This document shows, one piece after another, positions 1-10,953 of a stretch of 64,000 nucleotides of DNA (position 1 is the stretch's first letter; each line of letters opens with the position of its first letter). The notes under the pieces were generated by a model. That model was not told where the DNA came from and made no database searches. It saw only the letters and a program-made list of their open reading frames with translations. The stretch spans positions 1 through 64,000 of the forward strand of contig SKCR01006528.1 in the NCBI GenBank assembly GCA_019454045.1, read 5' to 3'. Position numbers and translations under genes: made by a program. The DNA is from Zanthoxylum bungeanum. Its lineage: Eukaryota > Streptophyta > Magnoliopsida > Sapindales > Rutaceae.

Positions 1-344
1 AAATCAAGTCCCTAATATGTCATCAAGCATTCGGCCAAGGTGGTTAATATGGTTCCGATTTCGTTTTCAATCCAATCAAGTCACAAATGATCATCTCCAT
101 ATTATTTCAAGTCATCCAATGTCTTAAAATTAAAAAATCATCTAGTCCTCATGCTTGCATGTATTCGGCCAAGCCACTTTGGGGTTGGAAAAATTAATCC
201 AATTTATTTTCCATGAAATTGATGATGTATAATCCATTTTAACATACATCTAAGCATATTTAATCAAGCAAACTCATCAAATCATGCTTCAAACAATTTT
301 CCCCAAAAAAAAAAACATCCTAATATATTTGCATGCATTTTTAG

Positions 345-358
345 GCTCAATGATACCA
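345..358 (-). other. Primer binding site, tRNA-iMet type variant
   Basis: The minus strand reads TGGTATCATTGAGC one base after the LTR end. The usual plant initiator-Met site is TGGTATCAGAGC. The first eight bases fit and the rest is altered in the same way as in the intact element. Confidence 0.75.
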
Positions 359-359
359 T

Positions 360-2321
360 TGTTGGCAATCTAATAACCATGTCCCAAGATCAAAAACAAG
401 CAAAATATATATAAGAATGAACTAGATTGAAGTAATGGCGGAAACAATACTCACAAAAAACCAAATGTGGATGCAATGGATGAAGCAAAAATGCTCCTTT
501 GTGCAGTGAAGAATTCGGCCAACCAGTGAAGAGAAGCTCCAAGCTTAAATTTGATCCTTCCAAGCTCTAAGATGAGTTTCCCATAACACCTTGTATGATC
601 CCTTGATGTTGCTAGCCAAACTTGTGTGTTAGAGTTCCAAACAAGCACACTTTCTTCTTGTCTTGCCACAAAACAAATGAAGAAATTTTGAGAGAGTTTT
701 AGCCTACTGTTTTCGGTAATGAGAGAGGGAGAAGGAGATATGATTTTTGTCTCAAAAATCAATTTATATTTATGTTATAATTATATTAAATAATAATATA
801 AATATAACACAAACCATGCAAAGACTTAGAGTGTCTAACACTCAATTTCCATGCATTATGTTTGAGTGCTTTGTACACTATCTTCATGCATTGCATCTTG
901 ATTAAAAAAATGCAAATAATGACAAGTGTCATGTGGGCCCCACACGTTTCCAAATGAAAGTGGGCCCACGTGCACTCACGCGTTCGGGTTCGATATTTCC
1001 GAAATATCGAGCTTACGTCGCGACGTTAATTAAATCGAATTTAAATAAATAATTGCGCCTAGCGAAATTATTATTTACGTCGCTAACGAATTAATTCTAA
1101 ATTAATTCGTTTGCCCGAATTAAAATCTAATTTCATTTTCGCGTCGAAATCGAATTCCGTTTATTATATCGAATATAATAATTTTACGATTAATTCTAAA
1201 TTAATCGTTCTCTCTCTTTATACAGTACTTTATCCGAGATAAAGTCTCTCCTTTATTAATCCAAGATTAATCGAGTTTGAATCATACGTCATCGGTGAAT
1301 CTTCGGGAAGCGACCCAAGAGACCTCTAGATATGTTGGCAGTAAATCCGGTTGTCGAACTATCTGACCACGTACGTACCAAGTACTACGTTTTTACCGAT
1401 TTACAAGACAAGGTTAGCCTCTAGCAAAACGCCATGCCTACCCAATTCTCTAGAAATATTCTTACTGGAATTTTAGATCTATAACAGGCGTAGTATACCG
1501 TAGTATAGTGTATATCGATCCAGTATCGGATGATCACATGTAAGGCCTGGGGCTGGAGATGTGTCTGCCCCGTACGATACACATATCGGATATCAAGCAA
1601 CCAGTCTCTTTGAATCGGATAATCCTGACCTAGTCATATTATCCCGATGGTTGCAACCATTATAGAGTACTAGTTCTGAATCCCTCGCGATCATCATCTC
1701 CATATGTCTGAAGTGATACTTCCATCTTGACATCACATCCAATACACTACGATTCTCGATAAACCCAGAAGAGATGTACACAGAACCCGTTAAAGCCCTG
1801 GACCACCAAAACTAAAGTTTACCGATCGTCGTAAGTACTAGCGATGCAAGTCTCAGGTTAAGATCATATGCACCTACCCTGAAGCGGACTCCCATAGACA
1901 CGCAGACATACTACCAATGGGATTCCGCGGGGTCTATCCAGAGCGAAGCTGTTTTCCGTACCATCGGTAAAACACAACCTCCTACCGCACTTGCATAAGT
2001 ATCCTATACTTAAATATATGAGAACTATGCCGTTGTGCCCTCACAACATGCACGAGTGCAGTACTAGTCTATTCCGCATTATCGATGTCCAGTCTCGATA
2101 ATACTACGACTAGGGATATTTAATGATTAAACCTTTATGGATTGATACTGTCTCATATCATCACAATCCGGAACTAATCATAGGGACTTTTACCATTTAT
2201 ATTTCAAAGTAAATAAATTACAAAACGGTAAAAGGCAATTTCATTACTACATAGTTAATTTTGTACAATAATACAATATCATTTACAAAATAGTGACGCT
2301 ATGGGTCATCACTGTCTAACA
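360..2321 (-). repeat. Copia 5' LTR (minus strand)
   Basis: It begins on the minus strand with TGTTAGACA at 2321 and ends with CA at 361-360. It is collinear with 45471-47421 along its whole length. It carries the same chain of short inverted repeats (about 985-1285), for example the 9-bp arms around 985-1010, which are perfect here but contain a G.T pair in the intact element. Confidence 0.9.
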
Positions 2322-3000
2322 ATGGGTACCTCCAATATCATAGATCTATCCTTCTTAAACTCATACGGATTCCTATTGGCATTGGTATAATCTATAGGTT
2401 CTTACTAGTACTGCAATTGCCATCTTGACTTTTATCGGGTCTTTCTCTTCTAGCTTCAGAAACTTCCCTGGTTCTTTTATGAGTGATCTACCTTTCAATG
2501 TCTTTTGTTTCTATCTTGGGATACACCATCGCTAGGCTTCCTTACTATTATCTTTATATATGCTAGTTAAGGATGAGGTATGAGTTTCACGTCTCAACGA
2601 ATGTCGATATGCTCGTTCTGATACTGTATGTCCTGATAGAGTCTATTACTCACGTAGGATAAGTATGAGATAGACTCTGTCAGGATAACCTCCTTAGTAT
2701 AAAAATAACTCGTTTTCTTTTATGAAAATAACTCTCTTTCTGGAAAATTGCTTTCTATCTGTAAATATCTAAGATTCTCGTAAAACAGTTTATCTTGAAA
2801 ACTCTTTAGTAAAACATCCTTCTTAAAATCATGTCTTCGAGTATCCGTAGAAAACCTAACGTATGGGGGGCATTATGTATCACCATCCCCCCATACGCCT
2901 AAACTAGTGGTCTTCGGGCGTTACGTATCGTCATCCCCCAAGCCACTGAACTGGTGCCAGATGTGCAAATCCATGCCATTGGGGCATTACGTATCACCAT

Positions 3001-4848
3001 TGATCGGTGTATAAACACACGTAACGCAAGCGCATGTATTGCTCAAGTAGTATAAAAATATCGATCCCTTGAGGACTTAATTTCTACTATTGTTATTAAT
3101 TATTGATTCTATTTATTTACAAGTATCTACTTAAAGGGAGAAGGGAATGATTGCTGATTGGTTGGTTGAATGTGGATTTGCTAAATAAATAAATAAATAC
3201 AAAAGAAAATACTAAGGAAAATAAACAAAAGACACAAACATCTAGGGTTATGATTCCACACAATATTATTCTAATGATGAATTGATTCTCTTATATATGT
3301 GTAATAAATTAGTTTGCTAACCTGGAACATGAAGTTATGCAGAAGTCTCTTCCAATGGTCAGATGCAAACACCCAAAATAACCCAATTAATCATATGTCT
3401 ATGTTAACCAAGTTACCTGAATTCATTAAGTTCAAGTTCCAATTGTGGCTACCCCCGCCCGACATGTATATTCATATCCTGTAAGGAAATCTACCTAAGA
3501 GACATTTACCCCAAGGTGAGATCGTGAGCTATTGAATCTAAGACTGAAACCTAAAATCCATTTTCCAAGTTCATTTTAAGTTTACCCCATCAATCTTATT
3601 AATGGCCAGTTAACAAGAAGCATTAAGCTTAAGATTCAATAAACAAACCAAAGTATTAAAGATAAAATAATTAAATCAATTATTAAACTCTTGAATATTG
3701 TGCTTCATCACTTCCCTAGAATAAAAATAAAATGTTGTGGTTAGGGGATCCACCTTTAATATTTCAAATGTAGAAATCTCACTTTATTATAATAAAGAAA
3801 TTATCAGTATTACTCAATTAAGTCAAACCAGCCATAAAGGCGGTGTTATTATTTGTCCATAAACCAGCCATATAGGCGGTAATCATTTGTCACCGAAAGA
3901 CCGACCATATAGACGGTGTCACATTATGTCAAATAAATAAAACCAACCATTAAGGCGGTATCAACTTCAATCCATATTATTAAATTATAATATCCATATT
4001 ATAAATTAAGTGAGATTAATCTACCTTATTATATTAAAGATTTTACCCTTCCCCCAATGTAAATTAATTACTAAACATAACAGAAAATAAAAACACTCAA
4101 ACTATTATTACTACTAAAAATAAAAATAAAAATACATTACAAAACTAATAAATAAAACACATAAGATACAATCCTTAATTCCTATTTAAGAAACCAAGGA
4201 AATTATGAAATTTACAAATGAAATGGCATGGTATTTATAGGCAAAACTTTGCCTCCACCAATTTCTCCACCAAACATGGCACACTAATTTCTCCACAAAT
4301 TTCTCCACCAAACATGGTACCAATCCTCCACCAAACATGCAAGTATTTTTGGTGGAAGTTTGACAATTTTCATTTTCATTTTCATTTTATTTTATTTTTT
4401 TTGTTTTGAAAATGACTTTAATAATTACACATAACACACTTACGGATGTTTTATCCATTTCCATCATGCAAACTTCAGAATTCAAAATTATTATAAACGT
4501 CAAAGTTGTAGATCTTTGAGTCTTCTTTAATTTGGAACTTGAATCACCTCAATCCAATATCGGAGTAGAACGTTATGGTCAAAGTACGAAAATTATGCAA
4601 AGCTAAAATTTTCGAAATTATACTTTGTTAGAACGCCATTTCAAGTTTCCAACCTCTAAAATCCAAATATCAAGTCCAGTTCTTACCCTTATTTGTTCCA
4701 TATTTCGTCCTGATTGATTCCACTGAGTCCCAATTTTATTTTATCTGCAAAATAAACTAAAACATATCAAAACGTTTATAAAACCTGAGAAATTATACAG
4801 GAATTAAGTAAAATGGGCGGTAAATATTGATATATTTTCCGCTCATCA
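3001..4848 (-). repeat. Athila-type 3' LTR
   Basis: On the minus strand it runs from TGATGAGCGG (4848) to CGATCA (3001). It shares sequence with 63388-64000 (same orientation) and, in reverse, with 9648-10265. It holds four degenerate copies of an ACCAGCCATATAGGCGGT-like unit at about 3831-3962, and three copies of a CTCCACCAAACATG unit at about 4250-4340, close to its TATA-like site. Confidence 0.8.
4232..4239 (-). promoter_or_regulatory. TATA-like box of the Athila-type LTR
   Basis: The minus strand reads CCTATAAATACC. Its position within the LTR matches TATAAATA at 10024-10031 in the related + strand LTR. Confidence 0.5.
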
Positions 4849-5341
4849 CATCCCCAAACCTAACATTTTTCTAGTCCTCGAGTAAAACAACAAAATAAAA
4901 TAAAATAAACAATTGAAACTAAATTAAACTAAGCCACTTTCGTAGGGATCACGGTTGCATTTAGCGTATACAACAAGCCTTTAAACCACTAGGTGTCCCT
5001 AGTGGACGAGTTGTAGTCTCGTGAGGGCTTACAGTAACGATACCCACAAACGTCAATCAATTGCACACAAAAGCAAAAAGACTAAAGAAACAAGTTAGTA
5101 ACTAAACGAGTGAAATTTCTTATCCAAGTTAGTAGTTGTTTTCTTTCTTTCTAAATTACCAAATACGTAAATTCTCCTATGCTTTTTACCATTCTCCATA
5201 TACACAACCAACAAGGTATTAATCAAATCATTGTGCCCACAATATTCATAAGTGTAGTTGAAAAGAGAGTAATATTTTTGTCCTAAAGTTATATCAGAAT
5301 TCACACATTTTTAGCAATTTTATTTTTATTTTTATTTTTAT

Positions 5342-5590
5342 ATAACATCTTTAATCCATATAGCGAGCTTTGTGCCAGTGACTCCCAAACCAGTTGGCTT
5401 TAGAACACTAGGTGTTAAGACACCCCTACAGACTTAATTACTCGGATCTCAGATGCTTAAATTTTTTCATAACATCTTCAATCCATGTTGCGAGCTTTGG
5501 GCCAGTGACTCACAAGCCAGTTGTCTTTAGGGCATTAGGTGTTAAGACACCCCTACAGACTTAATTACTCAGATCTCATATGTTAAAATT
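5342..5590. repeat. Tandem duplication, about 125 bp x 2
   Basis: Two adjacent diverged copies begin at about 5342 and 5468. They share blocks such as GCGAGCTTTG, GCCAGTGACTC, TTAAGACACCCCTACAGAC and TTAATTACTC. They lie in the non-coding interior of the 3001-6308 element, and no coding potential is evident. Confidence 0.8.
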
Positions 5591-6091
5591 TCTACCGTTT
5601 GACGTGAACAATCTCTGCTTACTGAGGCAAGATGTCCAGTTACTAAGTAGAAACTTTTAATTAATATACACAATATTTTTTTTAATTCCATTGCTTTAAG
5701 ATGCTTCCTCCAATTAAAATAGAGCACTGAATATTACAAACTTTTCACTTACAACTCATGGTCGTATGTTACCATGCATGTTGATAATACTTGTCAACTA
5801 AGCATATAAAATCCAATTTAGTTAGTATTATGGAGAATTTACAAATTAAATAATTCAAAAGGAAATAAACAAAAATTAACTTGTTACGAAATAGGTTGAG
5901 ATACGTCTTAGGAGTGAAAATTCCTTACACAGCTATCTCAAACACGATTCTCCCTGGTTAGTTAAGTTAAAAACACAAAAAAATATTATATTTAATTTTT
6001 TATAAGTAATTTTTTGAAAATTTTTGACTAAAAACCAAGCAAAAACAACACAACGAAAAAAAAATAAAAACAAGATACTAATCAACTAAAC

Positions 6092-6308
6092 AACGCCATT
6101 TCAAGTTTCAAACCTCTAAAATCCAAATGTTAAGTCCAATTTTTGCCCTTATTTGTTCCATATTTCATCCTGATTGATTCCATTGAGTCCCGATTTTATT
6201 TATCTGCAAAATAAACTAAAACACATCAAAACAATCATAAAACCTGAGAAACTGTACAAAATATTAAGTAAAAGAGGCGGTAAATAGTGATATATTTTCC
6301 GCTCAACA
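6092..6308 (-). repeat. Truncated Athila-type 5' LTR (outer 217 bp only)
   Basis: It matches 4632-4848 (shared words: AACGCCATTTCAAGTTT, TTATTTGTTCCATATTTC, TGATATATTTTCCGCTCA). The remaining 1.6 kb of this LTR and the primer binding site are missing, so the copy cannot be transcribed and replicated normally. Confidence 0.8.
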
Positions 6309-8157
6309 ACCGTCCCCCAATGTATGCCACTATCATGTCTCTGAATCTAGGGCCTAAGGGCATTACGTATCGCTGTCCCCCTAGTTCTGCTCTATATGTG
6401 CACATGTTTAATCCGTCAATTCCAGTAACCATCAATTCCATAAGTCACATCTGAGGTGGGTTTTCCCATATGCTTCCAAAATCAAATCCATGTCTGTCAA
6501 TTCCGGAAAAAACCTATAGATTAGGTTTTCCCCCAATCTAAAAAATCATACTTTCAAAATCAAAATTTCTCAAATCATTCTCATTCTTAAAAATAACTGG
6601 ATATCTGACTTTGCTAACGCCCTATTACGTAAAATTAAGTCTCAATTCAAATGCATATAAATAAAATCAATTTGAGAGAAAATGGGTCTACTCACTGATT
6701 TGAAGTTCCGATAGAATTACTCCACTTTGTCGATGGAAGTTGCAATTCCGGCGATGAGCTTTAATTGATAACTTAATTAGAATACAAATCATGGAATATG
6801 TTTAGAAACTATTTTCGTTATATGATGTTCTATGTTTGTGCGAAGATATATTACGTATATATGGGCTGATATGAGACCCTAAGAATGGCCTTTATCGTTC
6901 CAGGATGAAACTGTAATAATATGAATCTTTTTCTATATTGCGTCGCGACTCCGGGTTTGGCACGTCGTGATGTCCCTGCAAGTATACACCGGCAGAGAGC
7001 ATGCTCTACTTCGCGTCACGACGCCAGACACTACGCGTCGCAACGCCCACCTGATCAGACATGAGGCAGAGCCTCTGCTCATTACGTATCGTGATGTCAA
7101 ATTATGAGCATCTTGATGCTCTCCCAATCAAGCTCGAGGTAGTGAACCTCTGATTCATACGCGTCACGATACTGGGTGTTGGGCGTCGCGACGCTAAGCC
7201 AATTTTCCAGGGCCTCACATAACTCTACAATGTCTAACTTGCCCAAATACATTTCCAACACTTCTTCACTACAACCATTAAACAAGCCACTCTATTAAGC
7301 ATCAACTTCATACATTCTACACCAATATATCATCATCAAAACAACCATTTAATCTCATAACTTTTGTTTTAGCTCAACATTTAGGATTTTTAAAAATTTG
7401 GATATTTTATCATACAATCAATTTATTTGTTTATTAATCACCAAAATGCATTCTCTAGCATGCTAATAACTCTAACATAGGATCATACCCTTAAAATTCC
7501 ACACTCCAAGTTTTGGGTCAAGTTTCCTTACCTTAACTTACTTGGTTTCCTTCACCCTTCAAGTCTTTAATGATTACTATTCCCCTCCTTAGCTTGAGGT
7601 GATTTACAATTTCTTCTCCTTTGGAAAATGGCTCCCTCTCTCACTCTCTTTTTATTCTTTCTCTCTTATTCTTCTTCCTTCGTTTTTTTCTCTTCTCTCA
7701 TTTATTTTAGAAAGAGTGAATAGTGTCTCTATTTATAATACGACTGAAATGGCTAATTGGTAATGTTTAAATTTGAAGAAAAATCAGAATTTTAGAGAGA
7801 AATGTAGAATTCTCTAGATAGGTTCGCAAGTGATATTCATCTGAATTTTTGAGTTATATTTTTAACCTACTTATTGTTCGAATTTGGAAATATATTCAAC
7901 GTGGAAGTTGTAGGTCTCGATCTTTGCTTTCTGAAGATATAAAGTTCATAAAAATCAGAGATCGTATGAAAATGTTATGGCTTAAATACCATGGACTGAT
8001 TGGATTTAATCTTGGAATGAATTTCGTATCGGAACTTTGAGGAATTCACCGAATATCCAAAAAGTCATTTGATACGTGTATATGTATTCGTACATGATTT
8101 ATATCATGTATCACACATCCCACAATGTAACAGTAATTGAGATCACCAGATGTTACA

Positions 8158-9545
8158 CGATATCAGCTCATCAACTTCGTTGATACCGAGAACTGGGGGA
8201 TAAATATTGATCAAGATTTTCATACCTAAGGAATTTCGAAATATGAAGAAGGATTTAAAAGGGTTTTTCACTTAGCCGACTGGGGTTCCCAGGTCTTGAT
8301 AAGGACGAGAGCCCAAGCAGAAGGGCCCGTGACCGAGGCGCAGATAAAGACTGATACGAGGATACCTATTTTGAGTTTGTAACAATGTGAATGAGATTCG
8401 AGGTGAAGCAGCTGAGGCAAAGTCACACACACCCGAGGAAGGTGATCACTAGATTATACAAGTTAGATGCCCATAGTTGATGCGGCCTAGGAGCTTAATG
8501 TCAGCTTGATCTTTCTGAAGAAAAGATGTAGGGAGTTAGACATTAGAAGGTGGCCACATAGGAGGCTCATGAGCTTTCAAACACTTGTCAAGAATGTTCA
8601 AGAAAGTTCACAGCAACAAGGAATAACCATTCGTTTTGGTACACCGGCCCGAGGATATAGATCGGGGTTGTAGTACTATGTTTATGTATGGATGACGTAA
8701 GCCCTACATGAAAACTTGCACCATCCAAAAAGACTTATAAGATGGTTGTGGGCCAGAGACTTATCCTCTGACACATGGAACAACGCGAGTGGTTGAAATA
8801 TAGGGTGGCATATGGGCAAAATGTGTAACAATGGGTAAAAAGGCCAGAATGTTGAGTTTTAGATGGTAAATGGTAGTTATGTCAGATGACAGATGGTAGT
8901 TGTGCCAGACAGACTATTTTCATAGCAGTTGGGTAAAAGATCATGGACAATGATGATAGGGTAACGTGGCCGACGTCACGAGTTGGTATAATAATGGATC
9001 TGGACAAACTATATAAAGGTGTTGAAGACTCAGTGGGAATGGTTGGCTAATTATTTTCTAGCAATTTTATCATTTTCACAACTTTTAAAAGAGAGCAAAA
9101 AAACTTAGTGTTAGAGAGAGATAAGGCAGATCGGTTTGACCCGAACTGGTAATAAAGTTCTCACTTCTTTGCATCTGTGAACGTAGGTTGGATCCATTCT
9201 GTAAAATCACGTTAAATCCTTTGGTTGCTATGTGATTTCTTATTCGCTTGCTAAGTTTGCTTTGGTTCCCAACTAACCAAACAAATTCACTACTTGGGGG
9301 AGGTTTGTTCGAGGAGTAGTTTTTCTCGAATTACCCATGGAATGAAAAATAGCCGTCAACACCCTCAACCTTCATTAATAAATCTTCTTAAATTCATGAC
9401 TTATGTTAGGTCAAAATTAGCACTAAAGTTGTTACGTCGCATGTAATTCATAATGACCTTCGTTATAATCACATTTTAACCTCAGTTATATTAGTGACCA
9501 AATGTTGTATTATATGTACCTCGGTTACATTTCCTACCTAAAAAG
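8158..9545 (+). repeat. Unassigned repeat, probably an LTR with TATA box
   Basis: No reading frame is convincing. A purine-rich AACTGGGGGATAA at 8191-8203 looks like a polypurine tract. It is followed by about 1.15 kb that contains ACTATATAAAGG near 9008 and a possible CA end at 9361 (CCGTCAACA). This layout resembles the 3' end and LTR of a Tat-like Gypsy element. No second copy and no target duplication were found in the window, so the borders are a guess. I see nothing recognisable in 9362-9545. Confidence 0.35.
9010..9017 (+). promoter_or_regulatory. TATA-like box
   Basis: TATATAAA in the unassigned repeat, followed by GA-rich sequence (AGAGAGATAAGGC) of the kind seen after the start site in LTR leaders. 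It is a sequence match only. Confidence 0.35.
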
Positions 9546-9916
9546 TGTACATTTATCAAAAGAAAAATTAATCATTTTACACTTTTAGTTTCATTAATCC
9601 TCGTAATTTAACATATTTGTAAAATAATAAAAAAATTTAAAAGGATGTTCTAACAATGTACAAATTCAGAAATTCCAACCCTGCACAATTTTGGTTATTT
9701 TGGTCATAACTGTTTACTCCGTTATCGGATTGAGGCGATTCTAGTTCCAGATGAATGAAGATTCAAATATCTACAACTTTGATGTTTACAAGATTTTCTA
9801 GTTCTGAATGTTTCAAGGCCGAAATTGGTGAAAAATCTAAAGTGTGTTATATGTAATTATTAAAGACAAAAACAAGAAGGAAAAAACATTTTTTTTTAAA
9901 TCAATATATGAAGGTG

Positions 9917-9954
9917 GGAAATGACATTCCACCTTTCGGTGGAATGTCATTTCC
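9917..9954. repeat. Perfect 17-bp inverted repeat (hairpin)
   Basis: Arms GGAAATGACATTCCACC and GGTGGAATGTCATTTCC are exact reverse complements around a 4-base loop TTTC. The hairpin lies about 70 bp upstream of the TATA-like box of the degenerate LTR. Confidence 0.95.
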
Positions 9955-10023
9955 TACAAATCATTTAATTTATAAATTTACAAATTGCATGATTTGTGAA
10001 GAGTGGGGTGTTGAGCCATTTAC

Positions 10024-10031
10024 TATAAATA
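10024..10031 (+). promoter_or_regulatory. TATA-like box of the Athila-like LTR
   Basis: ACTATAAATAGAGG. The equivalent site is present in the related LTR at 4232-4239 (minus strand). Confidence 0.5.
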
Positions 10032-10285
10032 GAGGTGCTCAACACCTTAGAAAATTTGCCCAGGAGTCCATAATTTTCTCCGAATATTTGTGGAATTCCA
10101 AATCTTGTGTGTTCTAATTTTAAAGCTTTCTTCTAATTTCTTTTTTTTTCAGTAATAAAATTATGAGTTTTTTTATTCAAATCATGGGTAGCTAATTTCA
10201 TTTTACTAGGGTAAATGGTGAAGCGTTTAATACAAAATATAGATTAATCTTATTTATATTATAATAAAATGAGTCTCAGCATGAA

Positions 10286-10953
10286 GATCTTAATCATCCT
10301 AGGACACTCAGACAATTCATGAATCCGACTAGGACAAGATCACAGTCTTGCATTATTTTTCCCTAGATGCATCACATTTCAATTTTAAACCAAGTGTCAT
10401 CCAAATTTTACCCACATTCCACGGTCTAGAACAAGAAAATCCTTATCAAAATTTAAGGGAATTTGAAGAGGTATGTAACACTTGAACATATCAAAATTGC
10501 AGCGTGAATATAATTCGACTCAATTTTTTTCCCTTTTCTTTAAGAGATAAAGCTAAAATTTGGATACAGAACCTTAAGTCAGGATCCATCAGAACATGGG
10601 ATGACTTGTAAGAGCAATTCCTGAAAAATTCTTTCCCCCTCACAAGACAAACTCCTTTAAGAGGAAAATCACAATTTTCACACAAGAGTCAGAGAAACAC
10701 TTTACCAATATTGAGAGATATTTAAAGAGATGTTGAATGTTTGTCCACATCACGGGTTTGAAACATGGAGGCTGGTTTCAACGAGGGTTTAACACCCCAA
10801 GATAGACAAGTAGTGGAAATGATGTATAATGGTGAGTTTATGGGAAAAAAAATTCCGAAGATGCACTAGATTACTTAGAACACATAGCAGAAAATGCACA
10901 ACAATGAGACACATTTGGCACTTATGAGTTGTCTGTAAAACAACAATCATCTG
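10286..10953 (+). pseudogene. Athila-like gag, N-terminal part, broken
   Basis: Conceptual translation in shifting frames gives the Athila gag core: RTLRQFMNPTRTRSQSCI near 10296, FHGLEQENPYQNLREFEEV near 10420, then DKAKIWIQNLKSGSIRTWDD near 10545, CPHHGFETWRLV near 10745 and a final ENAQQ-like end near 10900. Gag would form the virus-like particle. Frameshifts (for example near 10380 and 10500) and stops abolish the product. The piece ends where the Copia LTR begins at 10954 and resumes at about 14930. The gag start itself and the leader are absent. Confidence 0.8.

Larger units (their letters stand above)
1..2321 (-). mobile_element. Ty1/Copia retrotransposon, 5' end only (LTR plus leader), cut by the window edge
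   Basis: On the minus strand this reads as a Copia 5' LTR (2321 down to 360), a primer binding site and the first part of the untranslated leader (359 down to 1). The leader matches the intact Copia leader around 47440-47790, including the GGCCGAATACATGCA region. The gag-pol part would lie left of base 1. It belongs to the same subfamily as the intact element at 45471-55552, judged by shared LTR sequence and the same hairpin arms. The LTR ends are TG and CA. The target duplication cannot be checked because the other end is outside the window. Confidence 0.9.
3001..6308 (-). mobile_element. Athila-type element remnant with one full and one truncated LTR
   Basis: The element starts TGATCGGTG at 3001 and ends CGCTCAACA at 6308. 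It is flanked by ACCAT (2996-3000) and ACCGT (6309-6313), a 5-bp target duplication with one change. Removing it rejoins a repeated motif of the surrounding LTR (GTATCACCAT followed by CCCCC). The LTR at 3001-4848 is complete, whereas the right LTR keeps only its outer 217 bp (6092-6308). Orientation is minus: a purine tract (GGTTTGGGGATG on the minus strand) lies directly outside the 4848 end, as expected upstream of a 3' LTR. The interior, 4849-6091, has no recognisable coding sequence and no primer binding site. Confidence 0.75.
2322..8157 (-). mobile_element. Ty3/Gypsy LTR, minus strand, split by a later insertion
   Basis: Two blocks, 2322-3000 and 6309-8157, together form one LTR of about 2.5 kb on the minus strand. 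It starts with TGTAACATC at 8157. The stretch 7849-8040 matches, in reverse, 34200-34340 of the chromovirus-like LTR (the region GGTCTCGATC to ATACCATG). A TATA-like site (ATTATAAATAGAG, minus strand) near 7730-7742 sits where the 34040 LTR has TATATAA. The block around 2870-3000 matches, in reverse, the 35880-35925 part of that LTR. The inner end is lost: the left border abuts the Copia LTR at 2321. It may be a solo or truncated LTR. No internal coding sequence was seen next to it. Confidence 0.7.
9546..10265 (+). repeat. Athila-like 5' LTR remnant
   Basis: 9648-10265 aligns, in the opposite orientation, with the 3001-4848 LTR (shared words: GTTCTAACAA, GGATTGAGGCGATTC, ATCTACAACTTTGATGTTTA, GTAATTATTAAAGAC). 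The start at about 9546 (TGTACATTTATC) is chosen only because it has TG and lies where the related LTR begins. No primer binding site separates it from gag, so the junction near 10265 is probably a deletion. Confidence 0.55.

Noticed and set aside
8194..9361. Solo LTR with exact borders TG at 8194 and CA at 9361
   Set aside because: The flanking five bases differ (AGAAC and CCCTC) and no second copy is in the window, so only a general LTR-like call is kept.
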